Shown: positions 1 to 8,771, counted from the stretch's first letter. The stretch is DNA of 51,967 nucleotides from Flavobacterium amniphilum (GCF_023634845.1 NZ_JAMLJL010000022.1:1-51967), one strand, 5' to 3'. Notes: generated by a model not told the origin, from the sequence alone. A program made the numbers and translations.

Positions 1-140
1 TACCCTAAATGAGAATCCAATTCGCCATTAAGAATAGCCTCTAATCCACGCTTTTGTAGTTGGGCAAGAAAACCATTTAGGTCTTCGCCGGTTTTGAACT
101 GCTTCAAAAAATCATCTGATAATAAATTTTCTTTTTTCAT
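1..140 (-). CDS. IS256-family transposase, N-terminal part (cut by window edge)
   Basis: The minus strand from the ATG at 140 reads MKKENLLSDDFLKQFKTGED and continues to ...LQKRGLEAILNGELDSHLG at the edge. This is the typical N-terminus of IS256 (mutator-type) transposases of Bacteroidota, including the GELDxHLG segment that precedes the catalytic domain. Only about 46 residues are visible, so intactness and the DDE residues cannot be judged. It would catalyse copy-out/paste-in transposition of its own element. The family assignment rests on recalled family sequence, not on a search. Confidence 0.85.
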   Translation of the reverse strand, partial: MKKENLLSDDFLKQFKTGEDLNGFLAQLQKRGLEAILNGELDSHLG

Positions 141-168
141 AAGACTGTGTAACATTTAAAATTAAACA

Positions 169-204
169 AAAAAATAATGGGGTTTTAAAACCCCATTATT
201 TTTT
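169..204. terminator. Perfect palindrome between IS end and transposase start
   Basis: An uninterrupted palindrome centred on TTTTAAAA has GGGG/CCCC arms flanked by A-runs on one side and T-runs on the other. It can form a bidirectional intrinsic terminator. It lies between the IS terminus and the transposase start, where it would block read-through transcription into the transposase. Its shape is seen directly; its role is inferred. Confidence 0.6.
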
Positions 205-380
205 ATACTTACACAGTTAGTGAGATACTACCATTTTGTTCTTATTGAAATAAGTTTTAATCTCGAAATTTTTCCATTGTAAATCAGTAATTGCTTTCGA
301 ACTCAAGAGTTCTCTCTTTCGATTAAGTATTCATTGTGGTAAAATTGAATATGTCAGCTAACACATTATCGACTAGGTGG

Positions 381-413
381 TAATCGATGATTTCATGTAG
401 AATTCATCGATTA
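381..413. other. Inverted repeat at the 3' end of the epimerase remnant
   Basis: TAATCGATGA (381-390) and TCATCGATTA (404-413) form a perfect 10-bp inverted repeat overlapping the stop of the epimerase remnant. There is no T-tract, so this may be a weak terminator or a leftover of an insertion. The rest of 221-403 holds no recognisable gene. Confidence 0.4.
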
Positions 414-1349
414 TGATAATCGGTTTCTGACTTATCTTTGTTTAATATTTGCTCAATACCCTCACTATAACTTGTAACCTTAAATTCAGGAAGCCGTTCT
501 TTAAACTTCTGCGAACTAAAGATATTGTCACAGGTATAGCGGGGCAAGAGTTCCTGTAATTCCGCTGCCTGTTTGTTGAACAGAGAGCCTATTTTAAACA
601 CCCACATTTTCAGGATGGTGTATTTCAGTTCCTTTCCGTATGCTTTTGAAGTCAGCGCCAGAAGCTCTTTGTACGTTAGCCGGTTGTCGTCGCAGGGCAG
701 GTGCCAGGTCTGGTTGTAAGCATCGGGCGTGTTGCCTATGAGCGGCGCGGCTGGCATCGGGTGTCCAGATCAGGGTGCGCAGGGTATTGTCGTTTAGGGG
801 TACTTTCGGTTTTTTACCGGCTTTGATGTTGTCGAATATCAGGGTATTGGTAATGCTTTGTGTTTTTCCCGGACCATAAAATTCGGGTGCGCGGCAAATA
901 ACGGCTTCAATGTTTCCGGCTTTCATTTCGTCTAACAGCATAGTAGCTATTTGAGCCCTTACGGTTGCTTTACGGCCAATTGGGGCAAACGGACTTTCTT
1001 CTGTTTGTACCGCATCGGTTTTGGCATACATATAGGTATTGTCAAAGAAGACCAGTTTGGTCTTGTGCTTCTTGCAGGCTTCAATCACATTGTGCATCAT
1101 CACGGGGAACTGTGCTTCCCACAATTGGGAATCCATCGGAAGGCCAACGGTCAGGTATGCAATATCACTCCCTTTCACGGCTTTATCGGTAGCATCTGCG
1201 TCCATTAAATTAGCGGGAAAGAGTTCGTCGGTATCGTTGATCTTCTTCGGATTCCGGCTTACCAGGCGGATATCAGCCGTATAATTCCGGTGTAATTCCC
1301 TGGCGAGTTCTTCTGCAATCTGTCCGTTTGCACCCAGTATCGTTTGCAT
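404..1349 (-). pseudogene. NAD-dependent epimerase/SDR family, frameshifted
   Basis: The N-terminal frame (1349 down to about 745) starts MQTILGANGQIAEELARELH, a Rossmann G-x-x-G-x-x-A/G nucleotide-binding start, and runs to WTPDASRAA. The natural continuation, PLIGNTPDAYNQTWHLPCD through ...EGIEQILNKDKSE, is in another frame that reads to 404. The two halves join at about 741-748 with a single-frame slip, after which the first frame degenerates into unrelated residues. The intact protein would be an atypical short-chain dehydrogenase/epimerase of about 310 residues. The break could be real decay next to the IS element or one sequencing error. Substrate unknown. Confidence 0.75.
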
Positions 1350-1443
1350 GCTGTTTGAGGTATTAAGCGGGTTGTTTTCGTATCCAACAGGAAGAATGGT
1401 ATTTCTGCTGTTCCTAACAAAGCTACGGAAAAGTTACTCCATT

Positions 1444-1485
1444 TAAAAAAGATGCTGCGTGAAATAAAGGTACTTCACGCAGCAT
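1444..1485 (-). terminator. Intrinsic terminator of the amidoligase-like gene
   Basis: ATGCTGCGTGAA (1452-1463) pairs perfectly with TTCACGCAGCAT (1474-1485) and is followed on the minus strand by a run of T. It lies just after the stop at 1527. A second small palindrome, ACCGGTaACCGGT (1491-1503), sits between the stop and the hairpin. Confidence 0.85.
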
Positions 1486-1526
1486 GCAAGACCGGTAACC
1501 GGTTTCTGTTTTTATATTATTTAGAT

Positions 1527-3080
1527 CTACAGGGCAGCTTCTTCACAAACTTCATGCAAAGCTTCTATTTGCTGTAAATGCCTTTCGGTTTGGTATTTGT
1601 TGAAGTTGGCCCATGTAGGAGGTGTATTTGTTTTTTGTCCGTACATAGCATCCATACACAGGTTGTTGTCTTTGTATTGATCATGTAAAACGGCCAGTAT
1701 TTTAAAGAAGAATTCATCCAGCATAGTGATGGCTTCAAATGCTGCTTTCAGGGTGTCGTAATCAGGACTTGACGGATTTAAGATTTGCAGTACATGAAGT
1801 ATTTCGTTCTTTTCCGCTTCATCGATTTGGGTCTGGTATCCGCTTTTTAAAGAATTAAATACCAGATTGTTCCAGTTAACACTGTCATGTCCCCATTGTA
1901 CATCCGGAAGGTTCAGTGAATGTTCACAGATTAAGAGAATAGCCAAAAGAACATCATTTAAATAGTCGGCCGGGAATTCATCAAGGCTTCTGAATTCAAA
2001 ACCGCTCTGGTACATCTTCTCCTGATTGAAATCAAGGCCTAATTCCGAAAGCTGTTCATATTCCATGTGCGCTTCGATCTGATCACGCCACCAGATATTT
2101 TCTTCTTTCCCGAATTTTAACAGTTTACGGAAGTCGTCTACTTTGTAGGTCAGGATTTTACCTTTCGGCATTGTTTTATGGTACGTTCCCACACCGATAT
2201 AGCGTGACATGGCATTGCGCATGGAGCCTAAGGTGAAGTTTTTGTCCAGGTTGTATTTCTCACTGATTACACCCATGATATCCGGACTTCCAAGCGTTGC
2301 TATGAAAAAAGGCTCAAACCACTGCAATAAGTAAATGGCATTGGCGTGTGTTGCATCAAAAGCATCATAATCAACAATTCTGCTGTCTTCGGTAAGTGTG
2401 GGTAATGTAATGTGGAAATGGTAGGTTCCGTTGTTAAACAGAACGATATTTTCCTGATTGGTCATGAACATGTTCAATCCGTTGTTGTACTCCGGATAGT
2501 TCAGTTTTCCGTTCAGTAGGTTCGATTCATTGAGTTTGTCCAGGAACAGTTTCTTGGTTGCTTTCAGCTCCCGGCATGATTCTGTTACGGTACGGTTTTC
2601 AAAATATTTGGTTACAAATTCGATAGAATCACCGTCAAAATGTACAGCCCCCATGGTTTTATTCCGCTGGGTAACCATACTCTGTATGTTGTAGGGTTGG
2701 TTTTCCAGAAAAAGCTCCATGATCGATTTGCCCAGATAATCAGGGTTTTCGGGATGATGGGGTTTTGCATCGGGATCATCTGACAGTGGTTGAACCGCAG
2801 GTAATGTTTTATGCTGGTAGTTGGTATCCAACTTTTCAAGCGAATGACTGTTGATCATCCGGCTTATGGTATAGTTTGTATTCGGGTCAAATGCTTTTTT
2901 GAGCAAAGAGGGAAGGCTATCGGGCTTATAGCATTTTCTATAGTCGATGCTGTAGCGTTCAAAGCCAATTTTTTCTTGTATAAATTCACCGGAAACAACC
3001 AGGGATTCTTCAAACTGCATGTAGGTTTCGTTTTCTAATCCTATTCCCCAATAATATTTTTTTTCCTGATTGTCTTTCAT
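1527..3080 (-). CDS. Amidoligase-like (glutamine-synthetase-fold) protein, tentative
   Basis: This is a 517-residue cytosolic protein with no signal peptide or membrane segment. Residues 10-25 read YYWGIGLENETYMQFE, resembling the first strand of amidoligase/gamma-glutamylcysteine-ligase-like enzymes (G-x-E-x-E). A later YHFHITLPT block (about 221-229) and WFEPFFIATLGSPD (about 254-267) are placed like the metal/substrate strands of that fold. Family members form amide bonds between carboxylates and amines using ATP. The substrate is unknown and the assignment is from motif impression only. It has a long leader (about 340 nt) behind a good promoter, and its own terminator. The next gene upstream, also on the minus strand, is a putative amidase, so the two could act on related peptide substrates. 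Confidence 0.5.
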   Translation of the reverse strand: MKDNQEKKYYWGIGLENETYMQFEESLVVSGEFIQEKIGFERYSIDYRKCYKPDSLPSLLKKAFDPNTNYTISRMINSHSLEKLDTNYQHKTLPAVQPLSDDPDAKPHHPENPDYLGKSIMELFLENQPYNIQSMVTQRNKTMGAVHFDGDSIEFVTKYFENRTVTESCRELKATKKLFLDKLNESNLLNGKLNYPEYNNGLNMFMTNQENIVLFNNGTYHFHITLPTLTEDSRIVDYDAFDATHANAIYLLQWFEPFFIATLGSPDIMGVISEKYNLDKNFTLGSMRNAMSRYIGVGTYHKTMPKGKILTYKVDDFRKLLKFGKEENIWWRDQIEAHMEYEQLSELGLDFNQEKMYQSGFEFRSLDEFPADYLNDVLLAILLICEHSLNLPDVQWGHDSVNWNNLVFNSLKSGYQTQIDEAEKNEILHVLQILNPSSPDYDTLKAAFEAITMLDEFFFKILAVLHDQYKDNNLCMDAMYGQKTNTPPTWANFNKYQTERHLQQIEALHEVCEEAAL

Positions 3081-3423
3081 TTATACTGTTTTCTTTTTTT
3101 ATGAATTAATTGAATTATTTTAAAGGTATTCTGTTTTACTTGGCAATACGAGTCTAATCTGTTGAAAATTACAGACAAAAAGCGTTTAACGGATTAAGCA
3201 TTATGGTAAGCATCCGTTAAAAGCATTTTACTTTTAAACTGGTAGGAATTGATATTCTGGTTTAGAAAATGTGCATTTGTACCGACAGAAAGACTGATAT
3301 AAAAGTGAAATTTTAAGTTGGGGCTATAAAATCACTGTTGTTTTTAATTGCTTTTATATCAATAATTTAGATGGTAAGACGGTGGTATTGCTACATTTGG
3401 CGTCCCTGGCTATTTCCAAGGTG

Positions 3424-3454
3424 CAAAAGTAGTTCTTTCTTACGTTATTTCCAA
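3424..3454 (-). promoter_or_regulatory. Bacteroidota-type promoter for the amidoligase-like gene
   Basis: On the minus strand TTG (3454-3452), a 20-nt spacer and TACTTTTG (3431-3424) match the flavobacterial -33/-7 consensus. It implies an unusually long 5' untranslated region of about 335 nt before the start at 3080. That leader (3081-3423) contains no gene and no structure I recognise. Confidence 0.6.
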
Positions 3455-3463
3455 GTGCTTAAC

Positions 3464-3482
3464 ATATTGATAATCAATATTT
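3464..3482. other. AT-rich palindrome between genes
   Basis: ATATTGATaATCAATAT is a perfect dyad located between the amidase-like gene (stop at 3520) and the promoter of the next gene. It could be an operator or a weak terminator. Only the symmetry is visible. Confidence 0.35.
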
Positions 3483-3519
3483 TTATTAAATGCCTGAAAA
3501 TAGGGCGGAATGCTATTAT

Positions 3520-4257
3520 TTAGTCATGATAATATAATACATAAGAGGAGTATAATTCGTCATTCCACCAGTCTTCCCTTACTTCCGAAAAGTAATTGTA
3601 GTTGAGTTTTCCTGCCTGTGACTGTAGAGGGTATACTACTATGCCGTTTTCGCGGTAGGCTTTGTGTGTGTCTGTTTCCGGAACAACCGGTACAATATGG
3701 CCGGAAAGTCCTTTTTCCCTTCTTTTGGCACAGATTATCCCGATTCCTCCATTGGCGTTCACTTTGTTTTGGATTTCTTCAGTGCTGTGCATTCTTTCCC
3801 AGCCGTAATGGGGTCCCCATTCCAAGAACCAGTCGTGGATGGCACTGGAATAAATACGGTCAACGGTTTGCTCAAAAACAGCCTCTACATCCTGTCCCTG
3901 TTTTAGTTTTTCCAATGATTCATCCGTCCACCAAACCGTTGGTAGGTATACTTTGCTGAAATAGCAGTAATCGTAGGAGTACACATTGCAGTAGGTGTCC
4001 TCTACCGTTCTCTGGTAGCGGGCATTGGTTTCCACATCAAGTCTGTCGATGATTCTGTGGATGCTTTCTTTCTTGCTTTCCACATCTGTCAGATCCCTGT
4101 ACGGAATACCGGAATCAGAAAGCGGTGTTTCCTTCATGTCGAGAGAATCCAGGCGGGACTTGGGATCAGGTAATAAATCGGCTTTCTTTATTTGTCCGTT
4201 CTGTATTGGGTTGTCACCAAGAGCCGACGGTGCTGATGATGTATTATCTTTTTTCAT
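3520..4257 (-). CDS. NlpC/P60- or CHAP-like cysteine amidase, putative
   Basis: This 245-residue protein has a polar, Ser/Pro/Asp-rich first 70 residues without a signal peptide. The C-terminal domain contains TYCNVYSYDYCYF (about 87-99) followed by YLPTVWWTDE, and a later SGHIVPVVPE (about 193-202). A Cys near the domain start and a His in a G-H-I strand are the pattern of papain-fold amidases such as CHAP and NlpC/P60 cell-wall hydrolases. It could cleave a peptide or peptidoglycan amide bond. Lack of a signal peptide would fit an effector or a cytosolic enzyme. No T6SS genes or immunity gene are recognisable beside it. Confidence 0.55.
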   Translation of the reverse strand: MKKDNTSSAPSALGDNPIQNGQIKKADLLPDPKSRLDSLDMKETPLSDSGIPYRDLTDVESKKESIHRIIDRLDVETNARYQRTVEDTYCNVYSYDYCYFSKVYLPTVWWTDESLEKLKQGQDVEAVFEQTVDRIYSSAIHDWFLEWGPHYGWERMHSTEEIQNKVNANGGIGIICAKRREKGLSGHIVPVVPETDTHKAYRENGIVVYPLQSQAGKLNYNYFSEVREDWWNDELYSSYVLYYHD

Positions 4258-4465
4258 TTTGAATCATTATAATTAATTGACATAACGTTTTCTGAACTAA
4301 GTTCGTATAACGTCTGTTAGTCAACCGGAAAGTAAATATAATAATTTAAAACTTTTAAAGAATTTTAGGATAAGGAAATTACCGTAAAGGATGAAATACC
4401 GGAAGAAATGTAATCTTTTTAGTATGAATTTGAAGAAATCCATTGGTATTGTCAGGTATAACCCA

Positions 4466-4510
4466 TATAAAAGGTATGCTGCGTAAAGGATTGTCCCTGC
4501 GCAGCATACT
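4466..4510 (-). terminator. Intrinsic terminator, related to the one at 1444
   Basis: GTATGCTGCG (4474-4483) pairs with CGCAGCATAC (4500-4509) and is followed by a T-rich tract on the minus strand. As at 1444-1503, a second palindrome with ACCGGT..ACCCGGT (4513-4526) lies between the stop codon and the hairpin. The two terminators therefore share both stem sequence and organisation. Confidence 0.75.
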
Positions 4511-4547
4511 TGACCGGTTACCCGGTCCCCGCTATTGTTTTTGGATA

Positions 4548-4868
4548 TTATAAAATCAGGATCAAGAGTAAAAGAACAATTATGGCAGCCCCGAAAGAGA
4601 GGTATATACCACGATGGTCTGTGGAGAGTTCTTTTTTGATAGCTTTTACTTCCTTTCTGAGGGCTTTTCTCTCTTCCATTGACATATCTGACTTTTTCAT
4701 GCTTTTTATTTCTTTCAACCGTTCCAACAGGAATTGTCCGCGGGCTTCTTTCAGTTCAGTGGCGGATTTGGTGTTTGGTGTTTCCGGATCTGAACTAAAG
4801 GAATATCCCGGCAGACTTATGTTGATCAGGATGAAAAGCAATACTGTTTTTAAGAGCTGTGTTTTCAT
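4548..4868 (-). CDS. Small membrane protein with signal peptide and C-terminal anchor
   Basis: This protein has 106 residues from the second in-frame ATG (MKTQLLKTVLLFILIN), which gives a normal signal peptide; an ATG four codons upstream is less likely. A charged helical middle (ERLKEIKSMKKSDMSMEERK...KEVKAIKKEL) is followed by a hydrophobic tail, LSFGAAIIVLLLLILIL, with nothing after it. Proteins with this architecture are common and uncharacterised in Bacteroidota. The central segment looks like a coiled coil. Function unknown. Confidence 0.75.
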   Translation of the reverse strand: MKTQLLKTVLLFILINISLPGYSFSSDPETPNTKSATELKEARGQFLLERLKEIKSMKKSDMSMEERKALRKEVKAIKKELSTDHRGIYLSFGAAIIVLLLLILIL

Positions 4869-5004
4869 AATCGTTTCCATTTAGATCTTTCAGGGTTACT
4901 TCAATGGAATAGTGTCTGAAAGAAGTGATGGTATAAAATTATCTCAAAACAGCCGCTAAGACGTTACAGGAATTTTGGGAATGTGTACAGAATTACCACG
5001 TTGG

Positions 5005-6729
5005 TTAGTTCCGGTAGCTAATTCCCTGTGGTTTGTTCTTTTTTTCTTCTGATTTCGTTTTGCTGATTTTCTTAGCCAGTTCCATGGCGTTGTACACATT
5101 GAGTACTTTGCCGGTTTTGGAGAGTTCCCTGAAATGGGTTTTCTTTCCTTTTTCGCCTGGAATTAACACTTCGATGTCATAAGCAGTCCCGGAATCCAAG
5201 ATAATTTGTTTGACTTCCTGAACGGTGAGGTTAGGGTAATATAACCAGATCAATGCTGCGGTTCCCGATACCATAGGTGCTGATAAGGATGTTCCTGAAC
5301 CGCTTTCGTATTCGTTTTCAGGGATCGCAGTGTAAATATTTTCTCCGGGAGCAAATAAATCGACGTTCTTTTTACCGTAATTCGAAAAGTCGGACACAAA
5401 GGTGGAATCCACCCTTGAAGATATTGAACCAACGCTGATTAAATTACCACATACCTCTTCTTTGCCGTCATAGTAATAATCGTTTGGATAAGTAGGGTTT
5501 GTGTCAATATCAAAAGCATCATTTCCGGAACCATGAACTAATAGCACATTGTGCTTTTCCGCGTACTGCATGGCCTCGATTACCCACTCGGGATGTAGTG
5601 AGAATTCTTTCATAAAAGACATGTTGATGACCTTGGCACCGTTGTCGACCGCATAGTAAATTGAGGCGGCGACGTCTTTATCCGATTCGTCGCCCGAAGG
5701 CGAGATGGAAAGCGGCATAATTTTGATGTTATCAGAGAAACCTTTTATACCGATATTATTTTTTCTGTTGGCAGCGATGATACTGGATACTTTTGTGCTA
5801 TGACCGAACAGTCTTCGGGTTCCTGCTAATTTACTGTTTATTTTACCATTACCATACCCTTTTTCCAGTACTTTTTCATTATCTCCAATAGAGATACGTT
5901 CGTTGTAGTTTATATTGAGATTTTTATTGGCTATGGAGTCCAACTGTGTTCTTTTATCATTCAGTTCCTCAAAATCTTTATATAACTCTAAATTCACTTT
6001 CATCATCAGTACCAAAGATGCAAAATCAGTATCTCCGCTATTTCTTCTTTCTTTGTATGTTTTGTTATTTTTTTTATATAGATTATAAACACTGTCCAGT
6101 TGTTTGAGGGTATAATCTTCTTTTGGAAAATAATACTTGAGTGTGTCTTTTGCTGAAGGATATAGAAGAGTGTTATACTTTAATGATTTCAAAAAATTCG
6201 TATAGTAAGTTGACCATTTGTCTTGATATTTTAGCGCTCTCAGATATTCATCATATTTGAATAAATCACCTGCAGCGATTTCTTCTCTTTTTTTGTCTTT
6301 AAAAACAGGTGTATAGTCGCGTACAATTCGGGTGTACTCAAAATTTCCCCATACCGTGTAGTCTCCTGATTTTGTGCCAATGAAGTTCCAGCCGTTTATA
6401 TCGTCCACATAGCCATTTTTGTCATCATCTATTTTATTGTTGGGAATTTCATCCGTGTTGACCCATATAGCATCTTTTAAATCTTCATGATTGGTATCAA
6501 TTTGGGTATCCAGTACGGCTACAATTATTTGATTGTTGCTTTTTAGCGATTTTGATTTTGATAAGAATTTTTCAAGTGAAATTCCTGGAAGTTTATCGGT
6601 ATTGTAATCTTTTTGATGCCAAGTCTTTAAATTCTCTTGTTTGTTTTTTTGAGATTTAATGTTTCCAGTTTTGCAGCCAATAACTAGGATTAATAAGATG
6701 TAATAGTAGCCAACATATTTGTATTCCAT
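5005..6729 (-). CDS. S8 (subtilisin-like) serine peptidase lipoprotein, copy 1
   Basis: This 574-residue protein has a lipobox ending at Cys19 (LVIGC), so it is probably anchored in the envelope. The catalytic Asp is in VAVLDTQID (D74), His in FGHSTKVSS (H310), the oxyanion Asn in HGSGND (N403) and Ser in GTSLSAP (S481). The Asp and His motifs depart from the usual DTG and HGTH. About 235 residues separate Asp and His, far more than in subtilisin, making a lineage-specific insertion. It is 32 bp downstream of a close paralogue, in the same direction as a GG-leader peptide gene and a TPR-AraC regulator. Leader or precursor cleavage is a plausible role but only inferred. Confidence 0.9.
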   Translation of the reverse strand: MEYKYVGYYYILLILVIGCKTGNIKSQKNKQENLKTWHQKDYNTDKLPGISLEKFLSKSKSLKSNNQIIVAVLDTQIDTNHEDLKDAIWVNTDEIPNNKIDDDKNGYVDDINGWNFIGTKSGDYTVWGNFEYTRIVRDYTPVFKDKKREEIAAGDLFKYDEYLRALKYQDKWSTYYTNFLKSLKYNTLLYPSAKDTLKYYFPKEDYTLKQLDSVYNLYKKNNKTYKERRNSGDTDFASLVLMMKVNLELYKDFEELNDKRTQLDSIANKNLNINYNERISIGDNEKVLEKGYGNGKINSKLAGTRRLFGHSTKVSSIIAANRKNNIGIKGFSDNIKIMPLSISPSGDESDKDVAASIYYAVDNGAKVINMSFMKEFSLHPEWVIEAMQYAEKHNVLLVHGSGNDAFDIDTNPTYPNDYYYDGKEEVCGNLISVGSISSRVDSTFVSDFSNYGKKNVDLFAPGENIYTAIPENEYESGSGTSLSAPMVSGTAALIWLYYPNLTVQEVKQIILDSGTAYDIEVLIPGEKGKKTHFRELSKTGKVLNVYNAMELAKKISKTKSEEKKNKPQGISYRN

Positions 6730-6761
6730 TTGTCTAAATATTTTTGAGAATGTAGACGAGA

Positions 6762-8453
6762 TTATTTACTTCTTTTTAACTTATTTATTTTCTTAGCCAG
6801 TTCCATGGCATTGTATACATTGAGTACTTTGCCGGTTTTGGAGAGTTCCCTAAAATGGGTTTTCTTTCCTTTTTCGCTCGGAATTAACACTTCGATGTCA
6901 TAAGCAGTCCCGGAATCGAGGATAATTTGTTTGATTTCTTGAACAGTAAGATCAGGGTAATACAGCCAGATCAACGCCGCAGCTCCGGATACCATAGGGC
7001 CAGCTAATGAAGTGCCAGAATCAAAGGTATACTTGTTTTCTGGTACAGCACTATATATTTTGTCGCCTGGAGCAAACAAGTCTACATTTTTCTTACCGTA
7101 ATTGGAAAAGCTGGACACAAATGTACTGTCCAATTTAGCAGAAATAGATCCTACATTGATAAAGTTGTTGCATACTTCCTCTTTGTTGTCATAGTAATAA
7201 TCGCTAGGATAGGCTGGGTTGGTGTCAACACTGAAAGAATCATTTCCAGAACTATGGACTAATAATACATTGTGCTCTTCGGCATATTGCATGGCTTCGA
7301 TTACCCACTCGGGATGTAATGAAAATTCCTTCATGAAGGACATGTTGATAACCTTGGCACCGTTATCGACCGCGTAGCGGATTGCCATCGAAACATCTTT
7401 ATCATTTTCATCGCCAGAAGGCGAGATGGAAAGCGGCATTATTTTGATGTTATCCGAGAAACCCTTTATACCGATATTATTGTTCCTGTTGGCAGCGATG
7501 ATACTGGAAACTTTTGTACTGTGGCCAAATAATCTTCTGGTACCCGATAATTTACTGTTTATTTTACCATTCCCATACCCTTTTTCCAGCACTTTTTCAT
7601 TATCACCTATAAAAATACGTTCGTTGTATTCTATATTTACATTTTTATGGGTGATGGAGTCTATTTGTGTTTTTTTATCTTCTAATTTTTCAATAGAATT
7701 ATTTTCGGTTTCGATAGTGATTTTCATTATTGAGATTAAAGCTCCAAAATCCCGATCATCTGTATCTCTTCTTTCTTTAAAGGTCTTATCGTTTATTTTA
7801 TGTAAAGTATACATACTATCCAATTGTTTAATTGTGTAGTCTTCTTTTGGGAAATAATGTTTTAATGTGTCTTTGGCTGTATAATATAATGAAGATCTAT
7901 ATTTTAGTGATCTCAGGAAGTTTTTATAATATACATACCATTTGTCTTGATATTTTAGCGCTCTCAGATATTCATCATAATTGCGTACGTCATTTTGAGT
8001 AATTTCTTCTCTTCTTTTGTCTTTAAAAATAGGTGTGTACTCTCGCACAAATCTGGTGTATTCGAAATTACCCCAAACGGTATAGTCTCCTGATTTTGTG
8101 CCGATAAAGTTCCAGCCGTTTACATCATCAATATAACCGTTTTTGTCATCATCGATTTTATTATTGGGAATTTCACTTGTATTAACCCAAATAGCTGATT
8201 TTAAATCTTCATGATTGGTATCGATCTGAGTATCCAACACGGCTACAATTATTTGATTATTGCTTTTTAGCGTTTTTGATTTCGATAAGAATTTTTCAAG
8301 AGAGATACCTGGAATATTATCTCTCTTATAATCTTTGTGGTACCAAATTTTTAAATCTGTTTCAGTGTTATCAGTTAGTTTAACATTTGTTGGTTTACAA
8401 CTAAAAATCAAGATTAATATTAGATAAGAATATTTTAAAGATTGTGATTTCAT
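6762..8453 (-). CDS. S8 (subtilisin-like) serine peptidase lipoprotein, copy 2
   Basis: This 563-residue tandem paralogue of the downstream gene has a lipobox Cys19 (LIFSC), DTQ Asp at 74, a GHSTKVSS His motif, HSSGND and GTSLAGP Ser. The termini and catalytic blocks are nearly identical between copies. The insertion between Asp and His is much more divergent (for example the segment around residues 245-275), suggesting it determines specificity or a partner. It ends a short series: regulator (8772-10502), GG peptide (8496-8665), peptidase 2, peptidase 1. Only 42 bp separate it from the peptide gene, so co-transcription is likely. Confidence 0.9.
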   Translation of the reverse strand: MKSQSLKYSYLILILIFSCKPTNVKLTDNTETDLKIWYHKDYKRDNIPGISLEKFLSKSKTLKSNNQIIVAVLDTQIDTNHEDLKSAIWVNTSEIPNNKIDDDKNGYIDDVNGWNFIGTKSGDYTVWGNFEYTRFVREYTPIFKDKRREEITQNDVRNYDEYLRALKYQDKWYVYYKNFLRSLKYRSSLYYTAKDTLKHYFPKEDYTIKQLDSMYTLHKINDKTFKERRDTDDRDFGALISIMKITIETENNSIEKLEDKKTQIDSITHKNVNIEYNERIFIGDNEKVLEKGYGNGKINSKLSGTRRLFGHSTKVSSIIAANRNNNIGIKGFSDNIKIMPLSISPSGDENDKDVSMAIRYAVDNGAKVINMSFMKEFSLHPEWVIEAMQYAEEHNVLLVHSSGNDSFSVDTNPAYPSDYYYDNKEEVCNNFINVGSISAKLDSTFVSSFSNYGKKNVDLFAPGDKIYSAVPENKYTFDSGTSLAGPMVSGAAALIWLYYPDLTVQEIKQIILDSGTAYDIEVLIPSEKGKKTHFRELSKTGKVLNVYNAMELAKKINKLKRSK

Positions 8454-8495
8454 TTTATAAATATGTATTATTTACTTTTAGGTAATAATATTATA

Positions 8496-8665
8496 CTAGC
8501 AATCTACGGTTGAAAAACCTCCGCCATAATCTGTAGTTGTATCAGGATCATCGGGACGATCTGTATCCCCACCTTTTACAATTAGCATATTTTTGTTTGA
8601 TAAAGTTGACACAGTTAGTTTGTCAAAACTCAGTTTTTCTTTTTTGATCTTTTTTATTTTTTCAT
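8496..8665 (-). pseudogene. GG-leader peptide precursor with a 1-nt frameshift after the start
   Basis: The ATG at 8665 reads ATG AAA AAA TAA. One extra A in that run would give MKKIKKIKKEKLSFDKLTVS..., followed by TLSNKNMLIVKGG and a core DTDRPDDPDTTTDYGGGFSTVDC ending at 8496. The reading frame as given has no ATG, GTG or TTG start after the in-frame upstream stop. The leader has the LxFxKxxVxxL....GG pattern of Bacteroidota natural-product precursors. The core is acidic, rich in Thr and Asp, with one C-terminal Cys. It could be decay, a phase-variable A-tract or a sequencing error. It would be about 56 residues if restored. Confidence 0.7.
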
Positions 8666-8682
8666 TTTTTAAAGTTGTAGGT

Positions 8683-8690
8683 CAAATATA
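8683..8690 (-). promoter_or_regulatory. -7 box TATATTTG for the frameshifted GG peptide
   Basis: TATATTTG matches the Bacteroidota TAnnTTTG box and lies 18 bp upstream of the start at 8665. No TTG is present at the expected -33 position, so it may need an activator, which suits the dyad site 45 bp upstream. Confidence 0.5.
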
Positions 8691-8735
8691 GAATCGCTAA
8701 TTGAAATATTAATTGTAAATGTTTTCTTAGCAGTC

Positions 8736-8757
8736 GGAATTCATAAATTCAAGGTTG
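8736..8757 (-). promoter_or_regulatory. Putative operator A (22-bp site shared with 10631-10652)
   Basis: Read on the minus strand the site contains TGAATTTATGAATTCC preceded by CAACCT. It matches the site at 10631-10652 at 21 of 22 positions. It is oriented toward the GG-peptide gene and lies 45 bp upstream of its -7 box. The GAATTtatGAATTC core is an imperfect dyad as expected for an AraC-type operator. Confidence 0.6.
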
Positions 8758-8771
8758 GGTGTCGGTTTAAG

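Larger units (their letters stand above)
1..220 (-). mobile_element. IS256-family insertion sequence, transposase-proximal end
   Basis: The transposase start at 140 is preceded on its 5' side by a subterminal GACTGTGTAAC (143-153) and an inverted TTACACAGTT (about 209-218). Together they suggest the element's terminal inverted repeat lies near 205-222. Between them is a long perfect palindrome. The exact end is an estimate, because the other end and the target duplication are outside the window. Confidence 0.6.

Noticed and set aside
951..1284. Plus-strand genes overlapping the epimerase
   Set aside because: They are reverse-frame shadows of the epimerase coding sequence.
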